A stretch of 64,000 nt of DNA. Origin: Burkholderia cepacia. Its GTDB lineage: Bacteria; Pseudomonadota; Gammaproteobacteria; Burkholderiales; Burkholderiaceae. The notes beneath the pieces are model-generated. The model was given only the letters and a program-made list of their open reading frames with translations. It ran no database searches and had not been told where the DNA came from. This document shows, one piece after another, positions 9,347 to 17,880 of this stretch. Every line of letters starts with the position of its first letter. Position 1 is the stretch's first letter. A program made the position numbers and the translations under genes. The stretch covers positions 1,054,001 to 1,118,000 of the forward strand of contig NZ_CP073638.1 in assembly GCF_029962485.1 (NCBI RefSeq), read 5' to 3'.

Positions 9347-9366
9347 TACTGTATTTATGAACAGTG
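9347..9366 (+). promoter_or_regulatory. LexA (SOS) box
   Basis: TACTGTATTTATGAACAGTG contains CTGT-N8-ACAG and differs little from the E. coli consensus. It covers the expected transcription start of the promoter at 9313-9341, an ideal site for LexA repression, and ends 9 bases before the ATG of the downstream gene. Confidence 0.8.
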
Positions 9367-9375
9367 AGGTGCGAG

Positions 9376-9651
9376 ATGGAACATCTGGTCCGTATCGTCA
9401 ACGAAGCCGATCGCCAAGTGCTGGCGTGGCTTCGCGCCCAGGTCGGCGATGCCCGCGTCGAGCGCGCGGCTCGCCAGCTCGGGCATACGCGCAAGCCCTT
9501 CCCGTCCGCCGTGTGCCGGTACCTGGGCATGAGCGCGCCGGCCACGCTGCGCCAGGCCGACCGGCCGCGCGCCGCACGCGATTTCTCGGTCGGCGATCGT
9601 TACCTGTCGCTGATCCGCCAGCACCTCGCTACACATTCGGCCAGCCGATGA
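9376..9651 (+). CDS. Small SOS-controlled protein of unknown function
   Basis: 91 residues from ATG 9376, preceded by GTGAGG at suitable distance; this start leaves the LexA box wholly upstream. The protein is basic, has no signal peptide or membrane segment, and appears helical (MEHLVRIVNEADRQVLAWLR, then RVERAARQLG, then KPFPSAVCRYLGM). The stretch from about residue 30 to 55 could be a helix-turn-helix, but I cannot place it in a named family. A good sigma-70 promoter plus LexA box indicates induction by DNA damage. It stands alone, with a pseudogene downstream on the other strand. Confidence 0.75.
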   Translation: MEHLVRIVNEADRQVLAWLRAQVGDARVERAARQLGHTRKPFPSAVCRYLGMSAPATLRQADRPRAARDFSVGDRYLSLIRQHLATHSASR

Positions 9652-9735
9652 AATGGCGGCGGGTTGCCACTACGGCGCCTCGGCAAGCCGGAATGCTCGC
9701 GTATTCGCCTGTCCGGCCGGCCGCCGCCGCTGCGC

Positions 9736-10140
9736 TTACGCTGCCGCCGTGGCTTCCCGTACGAGGCGGCCGAGCGTTTCGAATGCCGCTGCGTGCGCCG
9801 CATCGAACACGCGCGTGCAGGCCCGCCGGATATAGCCGTCGAAGCGGTCGGAATTCGAGAAGATCGAACCGGGCGCGATTCTGATCCCCTGCGCCAGCGC
9901 GGCATCGAACAGCGTCGTGGAGCGCGCGCTATCCGGCAATGCGATCCACAGCCGCATTCCACCCAATGGCTGGTTCATCCGCGTGCCGGCCGGGAAATGT
10001 CGCGCGATCGCATCGATCGTCACGTCGCGCTGCACGCACCATTGCTCACGAAACCGATGCAGATGGCGGTCGAACGCACCCGAGCCGACGAATTCGGCCA
10101 CCACGGCCTGCTACAGCACGGTGTTGTGCCGGCTGTGCTC
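9736..10140 (-). pseudogene. Remnant of a MocR-type (GntR/aminotransferase) regulator
   Basis: The minus-strand frame from about 10104 to 9736 encodes the last ~120 residues of a MocR regulator: FVGSGAFDRHLHRFREQW, then the C-terminal aminotransferase lobe ending GGMRLWIALPD...GIRIAPGSIFSN. The N-terminal GntR domain and most of the aminotransferase domain are missing. Just upstream the frame reads SRHNTVL, a TAG stop, then QAVVAEF, and the residues on both sides still look like the family, so an internal stop and a large deletion both occurred. The region 10141-10279 shows nothing coding. Confidence 0.8.
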
Positions 10141-10279
10141 GAGCATTCCCGATATCGAAACTGGCCAAATCACGACATGCCCCTGGCAGTCACCTCATCA
10201 TCGCAGCGACTGACGGACGCGTTCGGCTCCAGGCATCCTCGCGACCGCCGCAACCTGCCCGGCAGGCGCGGCCGCCACA

Positions 10280-10702
10280 TCAATGCGCGTTCCGGCGACG
10301 CTCGACCCATTCGAAAATCACCATCCCGGCCAGCATCGCGACGACGAACACGATCCCCTTTGCCGATCCGAAGCCGATCGACACGATCGCGGGCCCCGGG
10401 CAGAACCCGGCAATCCCCCAACCGATGCCGAACACGGCACTCCCGGCAACCAGGCGCACGGTGATCGCCCGCAGCGCCGGCAACTGCATCGGCAGACCGA
10501 GCCACGACCGCGTCCGGCGCTTCGCCCACGCGAACGCGAACACGGCCACCCCCGTCGCGCCCGCCATCACGAACGCGAGCGACGGATCCCAGCGGCCGGC
10601 CAGGTCGAGAAAGCCGAGCACCTTCTGCGGATTGGCCATGCCGGACACGATGAGACCGACGCCGAACAGCAGCCCGGCCAGAAACGCGAATCCTGCCTGC
10701 AT
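10280..10702 (-). CDS. YeeE/YedE-family membrane protein (PmpB-like)
   Basis: 140 residues with four hydrophobic segments. The GIAGFCPGPAIV motif, with its Cys in the membrane, is typical of the sulfur-transport YeeE/YedE (DUF6691) half-permeases. It starts one base after the stop of its sister gene (10704-11138), and both follow the ArsR/BigR-like gene, so the three form one operon. The pair probably makes one channel moving thiosulfate or another sulfane-sulfur compound across the inner membrane. The function is inferred from family and from neighbours in known bigR operons. Confidence 0.87.
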   Translation of the reverse strand: MQAGFAFLAGLLFGVGLIVSGMANPQKVLGFLDLAGRWDPSLAFVMAGATGVAVFAFAWAKRRTRSWLGLPMQLPALRAITVRLVAGSAVFGIGWGIAGFCPGPAIVSIGFGSAKGIVFVVAMLAGMVIFEWVERRRNAH

Positions 10703-10703
10703 G

Positions 10704-11138
10704 TCAGCCTCCCAGCACGTGCAACCGCACGAAAACGGTCACGAAGCCCGCGACCATGAAGGTCGCCGTCGCGACCACCGAACGCAGCGCACCGCGCGAC
10801 ATCCCGCACACGCCGTGGCCGCTCGTGCAGCCGCCCGCGTACCGCGTGCCGATCCCGACCAGCAGGCCGGCCGCCAGCAATTCGAGCCAGCTCGCATCGA
10901 CCCGCGGCGTCAGACCGGTTCCGGCGACGCGCATCACGACCGGCGCGACGATCATCCCGCCGACGAACGCGATGCGCCAGCCGCGCTCGCCCGCACCCGC
11001 CGTCAACAGCCCGCCGACGATGCCGCTGATGCCGGCGATCCGGCCGTTGAACGCGACGAGCCACGCAGCCGCGAGCCCGATCAGCACGCCACCGGCCAGC
11101 GACAGCCACGGCGTGAAATGAAGCGCATCAAACTGCAT
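10704..11138 (-). CDS. YeeE/YedE-family membrane protein (PmpA-like)
   Basis: 144 residues with about four transmembrane segments and the family motif GTRYAGGCTSGHGVCGMSRGA, whose conserved cysteines are thought to handle sulfur ions. It overlaps the upstream regulator gene by 11 bases and is followed almost immediately by the second half-permease. With that gene it likely forms a complete sulfur-compound channel induced by reactive sulfur species. Confidence 0.87.
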   Translation of the reverse strand: MQFDALHFTPWLSLAGGVLIGLAAAWLVAFNGRIAGISGIVGGLLTAGAGERGWRIAFVGGMIVAPVVMRVAGTGLTPRVDASWLELLAAGLLVGIGTRYAGGCTSGHGVCGMSRGALRSVVATATFMVAGFVTVFVRLHVLGG

Positions 11139-11478
11139 CGCGCGTCCCCTTCGCGGCCGGGCCGCAGAACTGTTCGTACAGCACGCCCATCACCGCGATC
11201 GCGGCCGGGCTGTCGAGCGAATAGTGGATGTTCTTGCCGTCGCGACGCGTACGGACCAGCGCGTTGTCCCGCAACACGCCGAGCTGCTGCGACAGTGTCG
11301 GCTGGCGGATGTCCAGCCGCGTTTCGAGATCGCTGACGCAGCGCTCGCCCTGCGACAGTTCGCACAGCAGCAGCAGCCGGTCGGGATTCGACAACACCTT
11401 GAGGAGCGCGCAAGCCGATTCGGCGGCGGCGCGCATCTGATCGGGCTCGGGTAGCCCGGCGGGAAGAGCGTCGTTCAT
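11128..11478 (-). CDS. ArsR-family repressor, BigR/SqrR-like persulfide sensor
   Basis: 116 residues, a winged-helix ArsR protein (SDLETRLDIRQPTLSQQLGVLRDNALVRTRRDGKNIHY covers the recognition helix and wing). Cys39 (LLLLCEL) and Cys105 (YEQFCGP) are spaced 66 residues apart, the same spacing as the redox pair Cys42/Cys108 of Xylella BigR, which forms a disulfide or polysulfide bridge with sulfide-derived species. It heads an operon with two YeeE/YedE permeases. The AT-rich palindrome upstream (11501-11534) is the expected autoregulatory operator. The family is secure; the sensing role is inferred from the cysteine spacing. Confidence 0.88.
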   Translation of the reverse strand: MNDALPAGLPEPDQMRAAAESACALLKVLSNPDRLLLLCELSQGERCVSDLETRLDIRQPTLSQQLGVLRDNALVRTRRDGKNIHYSLDSPAAIAVMGVLYEQFCGPAAKGTRDAV

Positions 11479-11500
11479 CGGGGCATGACATCAATTAAAG

Positions 11501-11534
11501 AAACAATATTATATCTATTTGTATATTATTGTTT
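11501..11534 (-). promoter_or_regulatory. AT-rich palindrome, likely BigR-type operator
   Basis: A 34-bp near-palindrome with arms AAACAATATTATA and TATATTATTGTTT stands out in GC-rich DNA 23 bp upstream of the ArsR gene start. Size, AT-richness and location match the operators of BigR-type repressors, and the box probably overlaps the operon promoter. It lies only about 40 bp past the end of the convergent-side MFS gene. Confidence 0.65.
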
Positions 11535-11575
11535 CCCGCCACGTGTGCACTGACGCCCTTGCCGCCCGCCTTCGC

Positions 11576-12937
11576 TCAGGCCTGCTCGCCCGCAACCCCG
11601 TCGACACCCGACACCCGCGCCGCTTCGGCACGCACCATGCCGAGCACCAGCACCGCGATCGCCGCTATCACGCAGGGCGCCGCCACGACGGCAAACGCGG
11701 TCGACAGCGGCACGCCCATCGCCAGCATCGCGCCGCCGGCCATCGATCCGACGACCGAACCGCCTCGGCCAATTCCGTTCGCCCAGCTCACGCCAGTGGT
11801 CCGGCACGCGGTCGGATAGAACGCGGCCGACAGCGCATTCGCGCCGACCTGTGAACCCGACACGCAGAAGCCGGCCGCGAACACGGCAAGCGCGGCGCCC
11901 CACGGCGACGCGGCAAACACGCCGATCGCCGCGACGAAGATGCCGGCCGCCGCATAGCTGCAAGCCAGTACGCGATGCGGGTCGAAGCGGTCCATCAGCC
12001 AGCCGAGGACAATCGCGCCGAGCGTGCCGCCGACCTGGAACATCGCGGTCACGCGCGCGGCCGTCTGCAGCGTCGCCCCGGTCGTGCGCAACAGCGTCGG
12101 TAGCCAGCTCGACAGCAGGTAGATGACGAGCAGGCTCATGAAGAACGTCAGCCACAACAGCAGCGTGCCGCGCAGCAGGTTGGCATCGAACAGCCGTCCA
12201 AGCGGCGACCCGGCCGGCTTGCCGCCCTGCGCGACGAACGACGCGTGCGCAAGGTGCGGATCCGGCGCAATGCGGCCGAGCATCGCCGCGATCCGCGCGG
12301 AAGGCGCGTTCCGGCTGACGAGATAGCGCACCGATTCCGGCAGCCGCCACGCGAGCACCGGCAGGAGCAGCAGCGGCGCGGCGCCGCCGACCACGAGCAC
12401 CGAGCGCCAGCCGTGATGCTCGATCAGCGACGCGGCGGCAAGCCCGCCGAGCGCGGAACCGATCGTGAAGCCGCAGAACATCGTCGTCACCAGCAGCGAG
12501 CGGCGGCGCGCCGGACAGTACTCGGACGTCAACGTGATCGCATTGGGCATCGCGCCGCCGAGCCCGAGCCCGGTCACGAAGCGCCACGCGATCAGCTCGG
12601 TCGGGCCGCCCGCGCTCGCCGATGCGGCGCTCGCGATGCCGAAGCACGCCACGCACGCGAGCAGCAGGCGCTTGCGGCCGAACCTGTCGCCGAACGGCCC
12701 GAACACGAGCGCGCCGGCCATCAGCCCGGCGAGCCCCGCGCCGAACACGGGCGCCAGTTGCGCGGGCGACAGGCCCCATTCCGCGCGGATGACGGGTGCG
12801 ATGAAACCGATCGATGCGGTATCGAACCCGTCGATCGCGACGATCAGAAAGCACAGGACGACGATCGCGGCCTGAAACGGCGCAACGCGATGCCGGTCGA
12901 TCCATTCGCTGACGTCGATGGACAGCGTATCGGCCAT
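11576..12937 (-). CDS. AAHS-family MFS transporter for aromatic acids
   Basis: 453 residues with 12 predicted membrane segments. The segment DGFDTASIGFIAPVIR near residue 35 is the signature of aromatic acid:H+ symporters (PcaK, BenK, MhbT), followed by FGPFGDRFGRKRLLL, the MFS loop 2-3 motif. It is the last gene of the gentisate operon, 81 bp after the 3-hydroxybenzoate 6-hydroxylase gene, so it most likely imports 3-hydroxybenzoate or gentisate. It corresponds to mhbT of Klebsiella. Confidence 0.88.
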   Translation of the reverse strand: MADTLSIDVSEWIDRHRVAPFQAAIVVLCFLIVAIDGFDTASIGFIAPVIRAEWGLSPAQLAPVFGAGLAGLMAGALVFGPFGDRFGRKRLLLACVACFGIASAASASAGGPTELIAWRFVTGLGLGGAMPNAITLTSEYCPARRRSLLVTTMFCGFTIGSALGGLAAASLIEHHGWRSVLVVGGAAPLLLLPVLAWRLPESVRYLVSRNAPSARIAAMLGRIAPDPHLAHASFVAQGGKPAGSPLGRLFDANLLRGTLLLWLTFFMSLLVIYLLSSWLPTLLRTTGATLQTAARVTAMFQVGGTLGAIVLGWLMDRFDPHRVLACSYAAAGIFVAAIGVFAASPWGAALAVFAAGFCVSGSQVGANALSAAFYPTACRTTGVSWANGIGRGGSVVGSMAGGAMLAMGVPLSTAFAVVAAPCVIAAIAVLVLGMVRAEAARVSGVDGVAGEQA

Positions 12938-13018
12938 GATAGTGTCTCCTCCAGGAAGGCGGTCGCGCGTCGTCTGTCGTTGAAATGCGCGCCGCCGGAT
13001 TCGGGCTGAACGGATGCG

Positions 13019-14227
13019 TTACGCGACCGTCTTCAGGCAATCCTCCGCGCGCCAGCCGTGCAGCCAGTCGAGCGCGTCGTAGAACTGCGCCTGCGTGCGA
13101 CCGACCCAGAGCCCGTTGCGCACCTGCCGCTCGACGCCTTTCGCGTGATAGATCCGCCCCATTTCCCGTGCCGAATACAGCACGCGTGCAGTACGCGGAA
13201 TCCGCACGCGCTCGTACAGCGCGAACGCGGCCTCGAAATCGCCGTTCGTGTGCGCAACCGCCGCGCCGAGCGTCACCGCATCCTCGAGCGCCTGGCATGC
13301 GCCCTGCGCGATGTATTGCGTCATCGGATGCGCGGCGTCGCCGAGCACCGTCGCGCGGCCCGCGCTCCAGCGTTCGACCGGATCGCGGTCGGCGGTCGCC
13401 CAGCGCTTCCACGACGTCGGCCGATCGAGCATCTGCTTCGGCAGCGGATGAATGCCGTCGAAGTACGACAGCACTTCTTCCTTGCTGCCCTCACGCACGC
13501 CCCACGTCTCCTGCTCGCGGCTGTGGAACGTGACGACGAGGTTGTACTGCCGCCCGCCGCGCAGCGGATAGTGGACGAGATGGCAATGCGGGCCGGCCCA
13601 CACGACGGGCGCATTGATCTGCAAATCCTTCGGCATGTTGTCGACGTCGACCACCGCGCGATACACGACGTGGCCTGTCACGCGATGCGCATCGCCGATC
13701 AGCGCGTGACGGATCGCGGACTTCACGCCGTCGCAGCCGATCACCGCATCGGCGCGATAGCGTTCGCCATGCTGGTCGATCACGGTCACGCCGTTGCCGT
13801 CCTGCTCGAAACCGCACACCTGCGTGCTCGTCCGGAACTCGATCAGCGGGTGATCCTTGACCGCCTCGTAGATCGAAAGATGGATGTCCGCGCGATGGAT
13901 CACCGCATACGGATTGCCGAAGCGCTCGCGGTACGCGGCACCCGTATCGATGCGCGCGACCTCGCGTGCATCGATCGCATCCATCAATTGCAGCCAGTCG
14001 GTGAATACTGCGCGGCCGCGTGCCGCCTCGCCGACACCCAGCGCGTCGAGCGCGTTGAATGCATTCGCCGCGAGCTGGATTCCCGCGCCGATCTCGCCGA
14101 TCTGCTCGGCCTGTTCGAGCAGCTTCACGCGGATGCCCTGGCGCGCGAGCGCCAGCGCCGCCGCGAGCCCGCCGATACCGCCGCCGATCACGAGTACGCG
14201 TCGGCCGTTGTTGTGTGTCTCGCCCAT
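13019..14227 (-). CDS. FAD-dependent 3-hydroxybenzoate 6-monooxygenase
   Basis: 402 residues from ATG 14227 (MGETHNNGRR), chosen because GGAGACAG precedes it; the open frame upstream is not protein-like. It has the GGGIGG dinucleotide motif at the N-terminus, the middle DG-type motif (VIGCDGVKSAIRHAL) and GDAAHPMTQYIAQGACQALEDA, the FAD-binding segment of class A hydroxylases. NADH-dependent para-hydroxylation of 3-hydroxybenzoate to gentisate is the expected reaction (XlnD/NagX/MhbM type), since all the lower-pathway genes sit upstream in the same operon. Salicylate hydroxylase is the alternative by family, but no catechol genes are present. Confidence 0.87.
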   Translation of the reverse strand: MGETHNNGRRVLVIGGGIGGLAAALALARQGIRVKLLEQAEQIGEIGAGIQLAANAFNALDALGVGEAARGRAVFTDWLQLMDAIDAREVARIDTGAAYRERFGNPYAVIHRADIHLSIYEAVKDHPLIEFRTSTQVCGFEQDGNGVTVIDQHGERYRADAVIGCDGVKSAIRHALIGDAHRVTGHVVYRAVVDVDNMPKDLQINAPVVWAGPHCHLVHYPLRGGRQYNLVVTFHSREQETWGVREGSKEEVLSYFDGIHPLPKQMLDRPTSWKRWATADRDPVERWSAGRATVLGDAAHPMTQYIAQGACQALEDAVTLGAAVAHTNGDFEAAFALYERVRIPRTARVLYSAREMGRIYHAKGVERQVRNGLWVGRTQAQFYDALDWLHGWRAEDCLKTVA

Positions 14228-14246
14228 CTCTGTCTCCTGCTTCTTG

Positions 14247-14888
14247 TTACGCGACGTAATCCGGTTGCCGCTGCGGTTGTGCGGCCTCGAAAGCCGGCTC
14301 GTGCCGCGCGTGCTCATACACCGCGAGGCTGCGCGGATACGCGCTCAGGTCGCAATCCATCCGCAACGCGTTCGCGACCTGTGGCACGAGGCACACGTCG
14401 GCCAGCGTCGGCGTATCGCCGAAACACCACGGGCCCTCGTCCGCGCGTGCGAGCAGCCGCTCGACGCCGGCCATCCCCTCCGCGACCCAGTGCCGGTACC
14501 ACGCGGTCTTCTGCTGCGGCGTAACCTTCAGCTCGCTGTCGAGATAGCGCAGCACGCGCAGGTTGTTGACCGGATGGATGTCGCACGCGATCAACGCGGC
14601 CAGTTCCAGCACGCGCGCCCGGCGGCGCGACTCGATCGGAATCAGCCGCGGATCCGGATGGATCTGGTCGAGGTAATCGAGGATCGCGATCGACTGGCCG
14701 AGGCGGAAATCGCCGTCGATCAGCGCCGGCACCGCCGCCGACGGGTTCACCTGCGCGACATAAGCGGCATCGCGATGCTCGCCGGTGCGGATGTTCACGG
14801 GCAGCGTGTCGTACGGCAGCCCTTTCAGCGCGAGCGCGATGCGCACCCGGTAGGACGTCGAACTGTTGAAGAAACTATGCAGTTGCAC
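14247..14888 (-). CDS. Maleylpyruvate isomerase (zeta-class GST fold)
   Basis: 213 residues. The N-terminal SSTSYRVRIALALKG is the active-site motif of zeta glutathione transferases (maleylacetoacetate/maleylpyruvate isomerases), followed by NPSAAVPALIDG and an all-helical C-terminal domain. In this operon it converts maleylpyruvate, formed by gentisate ring cleavage, to fumarylpyruvate with glutathione (NagL/MhbI). Maleylacetoacetate isomerase is the family alternative but does not fit the neighbours. It lies 25 bp after the hydrolase gene and 19 bp before the hydroxylase gene. Confidence 0.9.
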   Translation of the reverse strand: MQLHSFFNSSTSYRVRIALALKGLPYDTLPVNIRTGEHRDAAYVAQVNPSAAVPALIDGDFRLGQSIAILDYLDQIHPDPRLIPIESRRRARVLELAALIACDIHPVNNLRVLRYLDSELKVTPQQKTAWYRHWVAEGMAGVERLLARADEGPWCFGDTPTLADVCLVPQVANALRMDCDLSAYPRSLAVYEHARHEPAFEAAQPQRQPDYVA

Positions 14889-14913
14889 GATGTAACCTTT
14901 CGGGGAAGATGCG

Positions 14914-15612
14914 TCAGACCACGCGCACGGTCAGTTCGCCGAGACGCTCGACGCCAACCTTCATCACGTCGCCCGCCACCACCGCGCCGACTCCCTCCGG
15001 CGTACCCGTGAAGATCACGTCGCCCGGTTCGAGGCGGAAGAACTTCGACAGGTCGGCCACCGTTTCCGCGACCGACCAGATCAGGTGCGACACGTCGCTC
15101 TTCTGCTTCGTCGCGCCATTGACGGTCAGCCACAGGCCGCCCTGTTCGAAATGACCGACGTCGCTTGCCGGATGCACGGGCCCGATCGGCGCGGAGCGGT
15201 CGAACGCCTTGCCGATTTCCCACGGCCTGCCCATTTCGCGCATCTTCATCTGCAGGTCGCGGCGCGTCATGTCGAGGCCGACCGCATAGCCCCACACGTG
15301 TTCGAGCGCGCGTTCGAGCGGAATGTCCGACCCGCCCTTGCCGATCACCGCGACGAGTTCGGCTTCGTAGTGATAGTTCTGCGTCTGCGACGGATACGCG
15401 AGATCGAGCGTTTCGCCGTACGCGACCGGCACGATCGAATCGGCCGGCTTGCAGAAGAAGAACGGCGGCTCGCGATCGGGATCGAAGCCCATTTCGCGCG
15501 CATGGGCCGCGTAGTTGCGGCCGACGCAATAGACGCGGCGGACCGCAAATCGGGCATCGCTGCCGGCAACGGGCAGCGCCACGGGCGCTTCGGGCGGGAA
15601 AACGAAAGTCAT
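14914..15612 (-). CDS. Fumarylpyruvate hydrolase (FAH family)
   Basis: 232 residues from ATG 15612; GGAG lies 6 bases upstream, whereas the earlier ATG at 15633 has no ribosome site. The family core is clear: CVGRNYAAHAREMG, the metal-binding glutamates in YHYEAELVAVIGKGG, the Asp in GLDMTRRDLQ, and the C-terminal PGDVIFTGTPEGVG. It hydrolyses fumarylpyruvate to fumarate and pyruvate, the last step of the gentisate route (NagK/MhbH). It follows the gentisate dioxygenase gene after 81 bp. Confidence 0.9.
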   Translation of the reverse strand: MTFVFPPEAPVALPVAGSDARFAVRRVYCVGRNYAAHAREMGFDPDREPPFFFCKPADSIVPVAYGETLDLAYPSQTQNYHYEAELVAVIGKGGSDIPLERALEHVWGYAVGLDMTRRDLQMKMREMGRPWEIGKAFDRSAPIGPVHPASDVGHFEQGGLWLTVNGATKQKSDVSHLIWSVAETVADLSKFFRLEPGDVIFTGTPEGVGAVVAGDVMKVGVERLGELTVRVV

Positions 15613-15693
15613 GAACGGCTCCAGCTTAGGCATGAATGAAGGGGCGCGCCGCCACGACGGCGCACGGAAAACAGTTCGTTGAACGCGCCGGCG

Positions 15694-16737
15694 TCAGTCG
15701 CGCGCTTCGCGCAGCAGATTCAGCGCGGACAGCACGGGTCGGTCGGAATAGCTGAACAGCACGCTGTCGGACGACGCCGACAGCCGCACGGGCGCCCACG
15801 ACGGCGCGACGAAGATGTCGTGCGGCGCGAATTCGAATGCGTTGCCGCCGATGTGCGCGGTGCCGCTGCCCTCGACGACGCAGTAGATCGTCGCGTCGGT
15901 GCTGCGGTACGTGCGTCCGTCGAAACCGGCGGGCAGGAACTGCATGAAGGTGGCGATCGTCGGCATCGGCCAGCCGCCCGTCGCGGGGTTCACATAGCGC
16001 AGCTTCACGCCGTCCCACGCATCGAGCTCGCCGTTCCGGTAAAGCGCGTCGAGCGCCTCGCGGGTGCGGGCATACGGATAGCTGAACACCGGCGACGTCG
16101 GATCGCTCACGCGATGCCGCACCGGCACCATGTTGTGACCGAAGCGCGCGAGGCTGTCGCCTTCCGGGCGATTCACGGGCTGCACGGCTTCCGGGTAGTT
16201 CTCCGCGAAACCGGCGTCGAGATTCGCAACGAGCGGAATGTCGAGCCCGTCGAGCCACACGACCGGCTCGCCGCCCTCGTCCACCGACGGATTGCCGTGG
16301 TCGTGCCACGCCCACGAGGGCGTGATGATGAAGTCGCCCGGATGCATCGTCGTGCGCTCGCCGTTCACGGCCGTCCATGCGCCGCGCCCTTCGACGATAA
16401 AGCGCAGCGCCGACTGCGTATGCCGGTGGCTCGGCGCGATCTCACCCGGCAGGATCAGCTGCAGCCCCGCGTACAGGGTCGGCGTCATGCTCGACTTGCC
16501 GGGCAACCCCGGGTTCTCCAGCACCAGCACGCGGCGCACGGCTTCTTCCGCGCTGATCACGCTGCCGGCCTGCATCACGAGGTCGCGCACCTGCGCGTAT
16601 TTCCAGATCGCGGCTTGCGCGGCCGGCTGCGGGGATTTCGGCACGAGGTTGTGCAGCGATTCCCACAGCGGCGCCAGGCGCTGCTCGGCGATCCGTGCGT
16701 AGTAGGCGGCGCGCGGCGCGTCCGGATGGGTCGTCAT
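15694..16737 (-). CDS. Gentisate 1,2-dioxygenase
   Basis: 347 residues from ATG 16737 (MTTHPDAP), preceded by AAGGAGAC; the longer frame to 16836 lacks a ribosome site. It is a bicupin protein. The first cupin has [24 protein letters not shown] with the metal histidines H-x-H; the second contains [18 protein letters not shown]. It cleaves gentisate between C1 and C2 with Fe(II) and O2 to maleylpyruvate. It is the first gene of the minus-strand catabolic operon and faces the divergent LysR gene, an order matching the mhb clusters. Confidence 0.92.
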   Translation of the reverse strand: MTTHPDAPRAAYYARIAEQRLAPLWESLHNLVPKSPQPAAQAAIWKYAQVRDLVMQAGSVISAEEAVRRVLVLENPGLPGKSSMTPTLYAGLQLILPGEIAPSHRHTQSALRFIVEGRGAWTAVNGERTTMHPGDFIITPSWAWHDHGNPSVDEGGEPVVWLDGLDIPLVANLDAGFAENYPEAVQPVNRPEGDSLARFGHNMVPVRHRVSDPTSPVFSYPYARTREALDALYRNGELDAWDGVKLRYVNPATGGWPMPTIATFMQFLPAGFDGRTYRSTDATIYCVVEGSGTAHIGGNAFEFAPHDIFVAPSWAPVRLSASSDSVLFSYSDRPVLSALNLLREARD

Positions 16738-16862
16738 GATGTCTCCTTGAAGGCGGCCGATCGGCGTCGGCGCCGGGTCTGTCTGGTCGGGGACCGTGCA
16801 GCAGTCCGTGAATGAATTTATATTCGACGCAGCCATACCCGGTAAAATGGTGAAATCATCTG

Positions 16863-16880
16863 ATCCATATAGTTATGGAT
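16863..16880. promoter_or_regulatory. Inverted repeat in divergent LysR/gentisate promoter
   Basis: ATCCATA-TAGT-TATGGAT, a perfect 7-bp dyad with 4-bp spacing, lies in the 168-bp space between the dioxygenase and the LysR gene, 25 bp before the LysR ATG. It fits a LysR-type recognition site (T-N11-A class), probably giving autorepression and 3-hydroxybenzoate- or gentisate-dependent activation. Confidence 0.6.
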
Positions 16881-16905
16881 ATACCTTCTTGCGACGAGGC
16901 ATGCG

Positions 16906-17850
16906 ATGGACTGGACCCACCGGCTGCGACTGCGGCATCTGCAGGTACTGCTGAGCCTGGCCGGCACCGGCAATCTGAGCCAGTCAGCGGTCGCGCTCGC
17001 GACCACGCAGCCCGCGCTGTCGAAATGGCTGAAGGAGCTGGAAGAAGATGTCGGGCTGCCGCTGTTCGAACGGCATGCGCGCGGCCTGCGGCCGACGCCT
17101 TACGGCGAAGCGCTGATCGAGCACGCGCGCCGCGTGGAAGCGCAGCTCGACGTCGCGCGCGACGACATGGCCGCACTGCGTGAAGGCGGCAGCGGCCTCG
17201 TGACGATCGGCACATCGGGGGTCGCGGCGGCCGATACGGTGCCGCTCGCGGTGTCCCAACTGCTGAAGCGGATGCCGCGCGCGCAGGTGCGGCTCACCGA
17301 AAGCACGATGAACCAGCTGATGCCGCAGCTCGCGCGCAGCGAACTCGATATCGTCGTGGGCCGCTCGGGCTCGACCTCCGTCGATCCGCTGCTGCGCGCC
17401 GAAGCGCTGTATGTCGATCCGGTCGTGTTCGTCGCACGGCCCGGCCACGCGCTCGCCGGTGCGGCGTCCGTCGACTGGGACGACGTGTTCGCCTATTCGT
17501 GGATCGTGTGGCCGTCGGGCACGCCCGTACACAATGCGCTGGAGGCCGCGCTGACGGCCGCCGGCCGCGTGCGGCCGCCGCACTGCGTCGAATCGAATTC
17601 GTCGATCCTCAACCTCACGCTGCTGAACAACACCGACCTGCTCGGCGTCGCGTCGCATCGTGCCGCGCAGCGCTTTGCGCAACTGAACGCGATCCGGATC
17701 CTGCCGATGCGGCTCGAAGGCCAGGGCGCGGTGTCGATGTACTGGCACCCCGACAGCGCGAATCGCGCGGCAGTGGCCGCGACGATCGAGTGCCTGCGCG
17801 CTTGCGCGGCGCCGCAGGTCGGCGGATGGGAGAAAGTGAAGGTGGAATGA
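16906..17850 (+). CDS. LysR-type regulator of the gentisate operon
   Basis: 314 residues. The N-terminal helix-turn-helix is clear (LRHLQVLLSLAGTGNLSQSAVALATTQPALSKWLKELEEDVG), and the remainder is a periplasmic-binding-like effector domain beginning near residue 95 (SGLVTIGTSG). It is transcribed away from the gentisate operon with a shared control region, the usual arrangement for a LysR activator of aromatic catabolism (MhbR-like). The inducer, 3-hydroxybenzoate or gentisate, is inferred from context. Confidence 0.88.
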   Translation: MDWTHRLRLRHLQVLLSLAGTGNLSQSAVALATTQPALSKWLKELEEDVGLPLFERHARGLRPTPYGEALIEHARRVEAQLDVARDDMAALREGGSGLVTIGTSGVAAADTVPLAVSQLLKRMPRAQVRLTESTMNQLMPQLARSELDIVVGRSGSTSVDPLLRAEALYVDPVVFVARPGHALAGAASVDWDDVFAYSWIVWPSGTPVHNALEAALTAAGRVRPPHCVESNSSILNLTLLNNTDLLGVASHRAAQRFAQLNAIRILPMRLEGQGAVSMYWHPDSANRAAVAATIECLRACAAPQVGGWEKVKVE

Positions 17851-17854
17851 ATGA

Positions 17855-17880
17855 CGCGGCCCGGTGTCAACCGGGCCGCG
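17855..17880 (+). terminator. Hairpin after LysR gene
   Basis: A perfect 10-bp stem CGCGGCCCGG/CCGGGCCGCG with a 6-base loop begins 4 bases after the LysR stop. No T-tract follows, so it may be a weak or bidirectional terminator between the convergent genes. Confidence 0.5.

Noticed and set aside
13019..14227. Salicylate 1-hydroxylase as product of the FAD monooxygenase gene
   Set aside because: The operon contains gentisate-pathway and no catechol-pathway genes, so 3-hydroxybenzoate 6-hydroxylase fits better.
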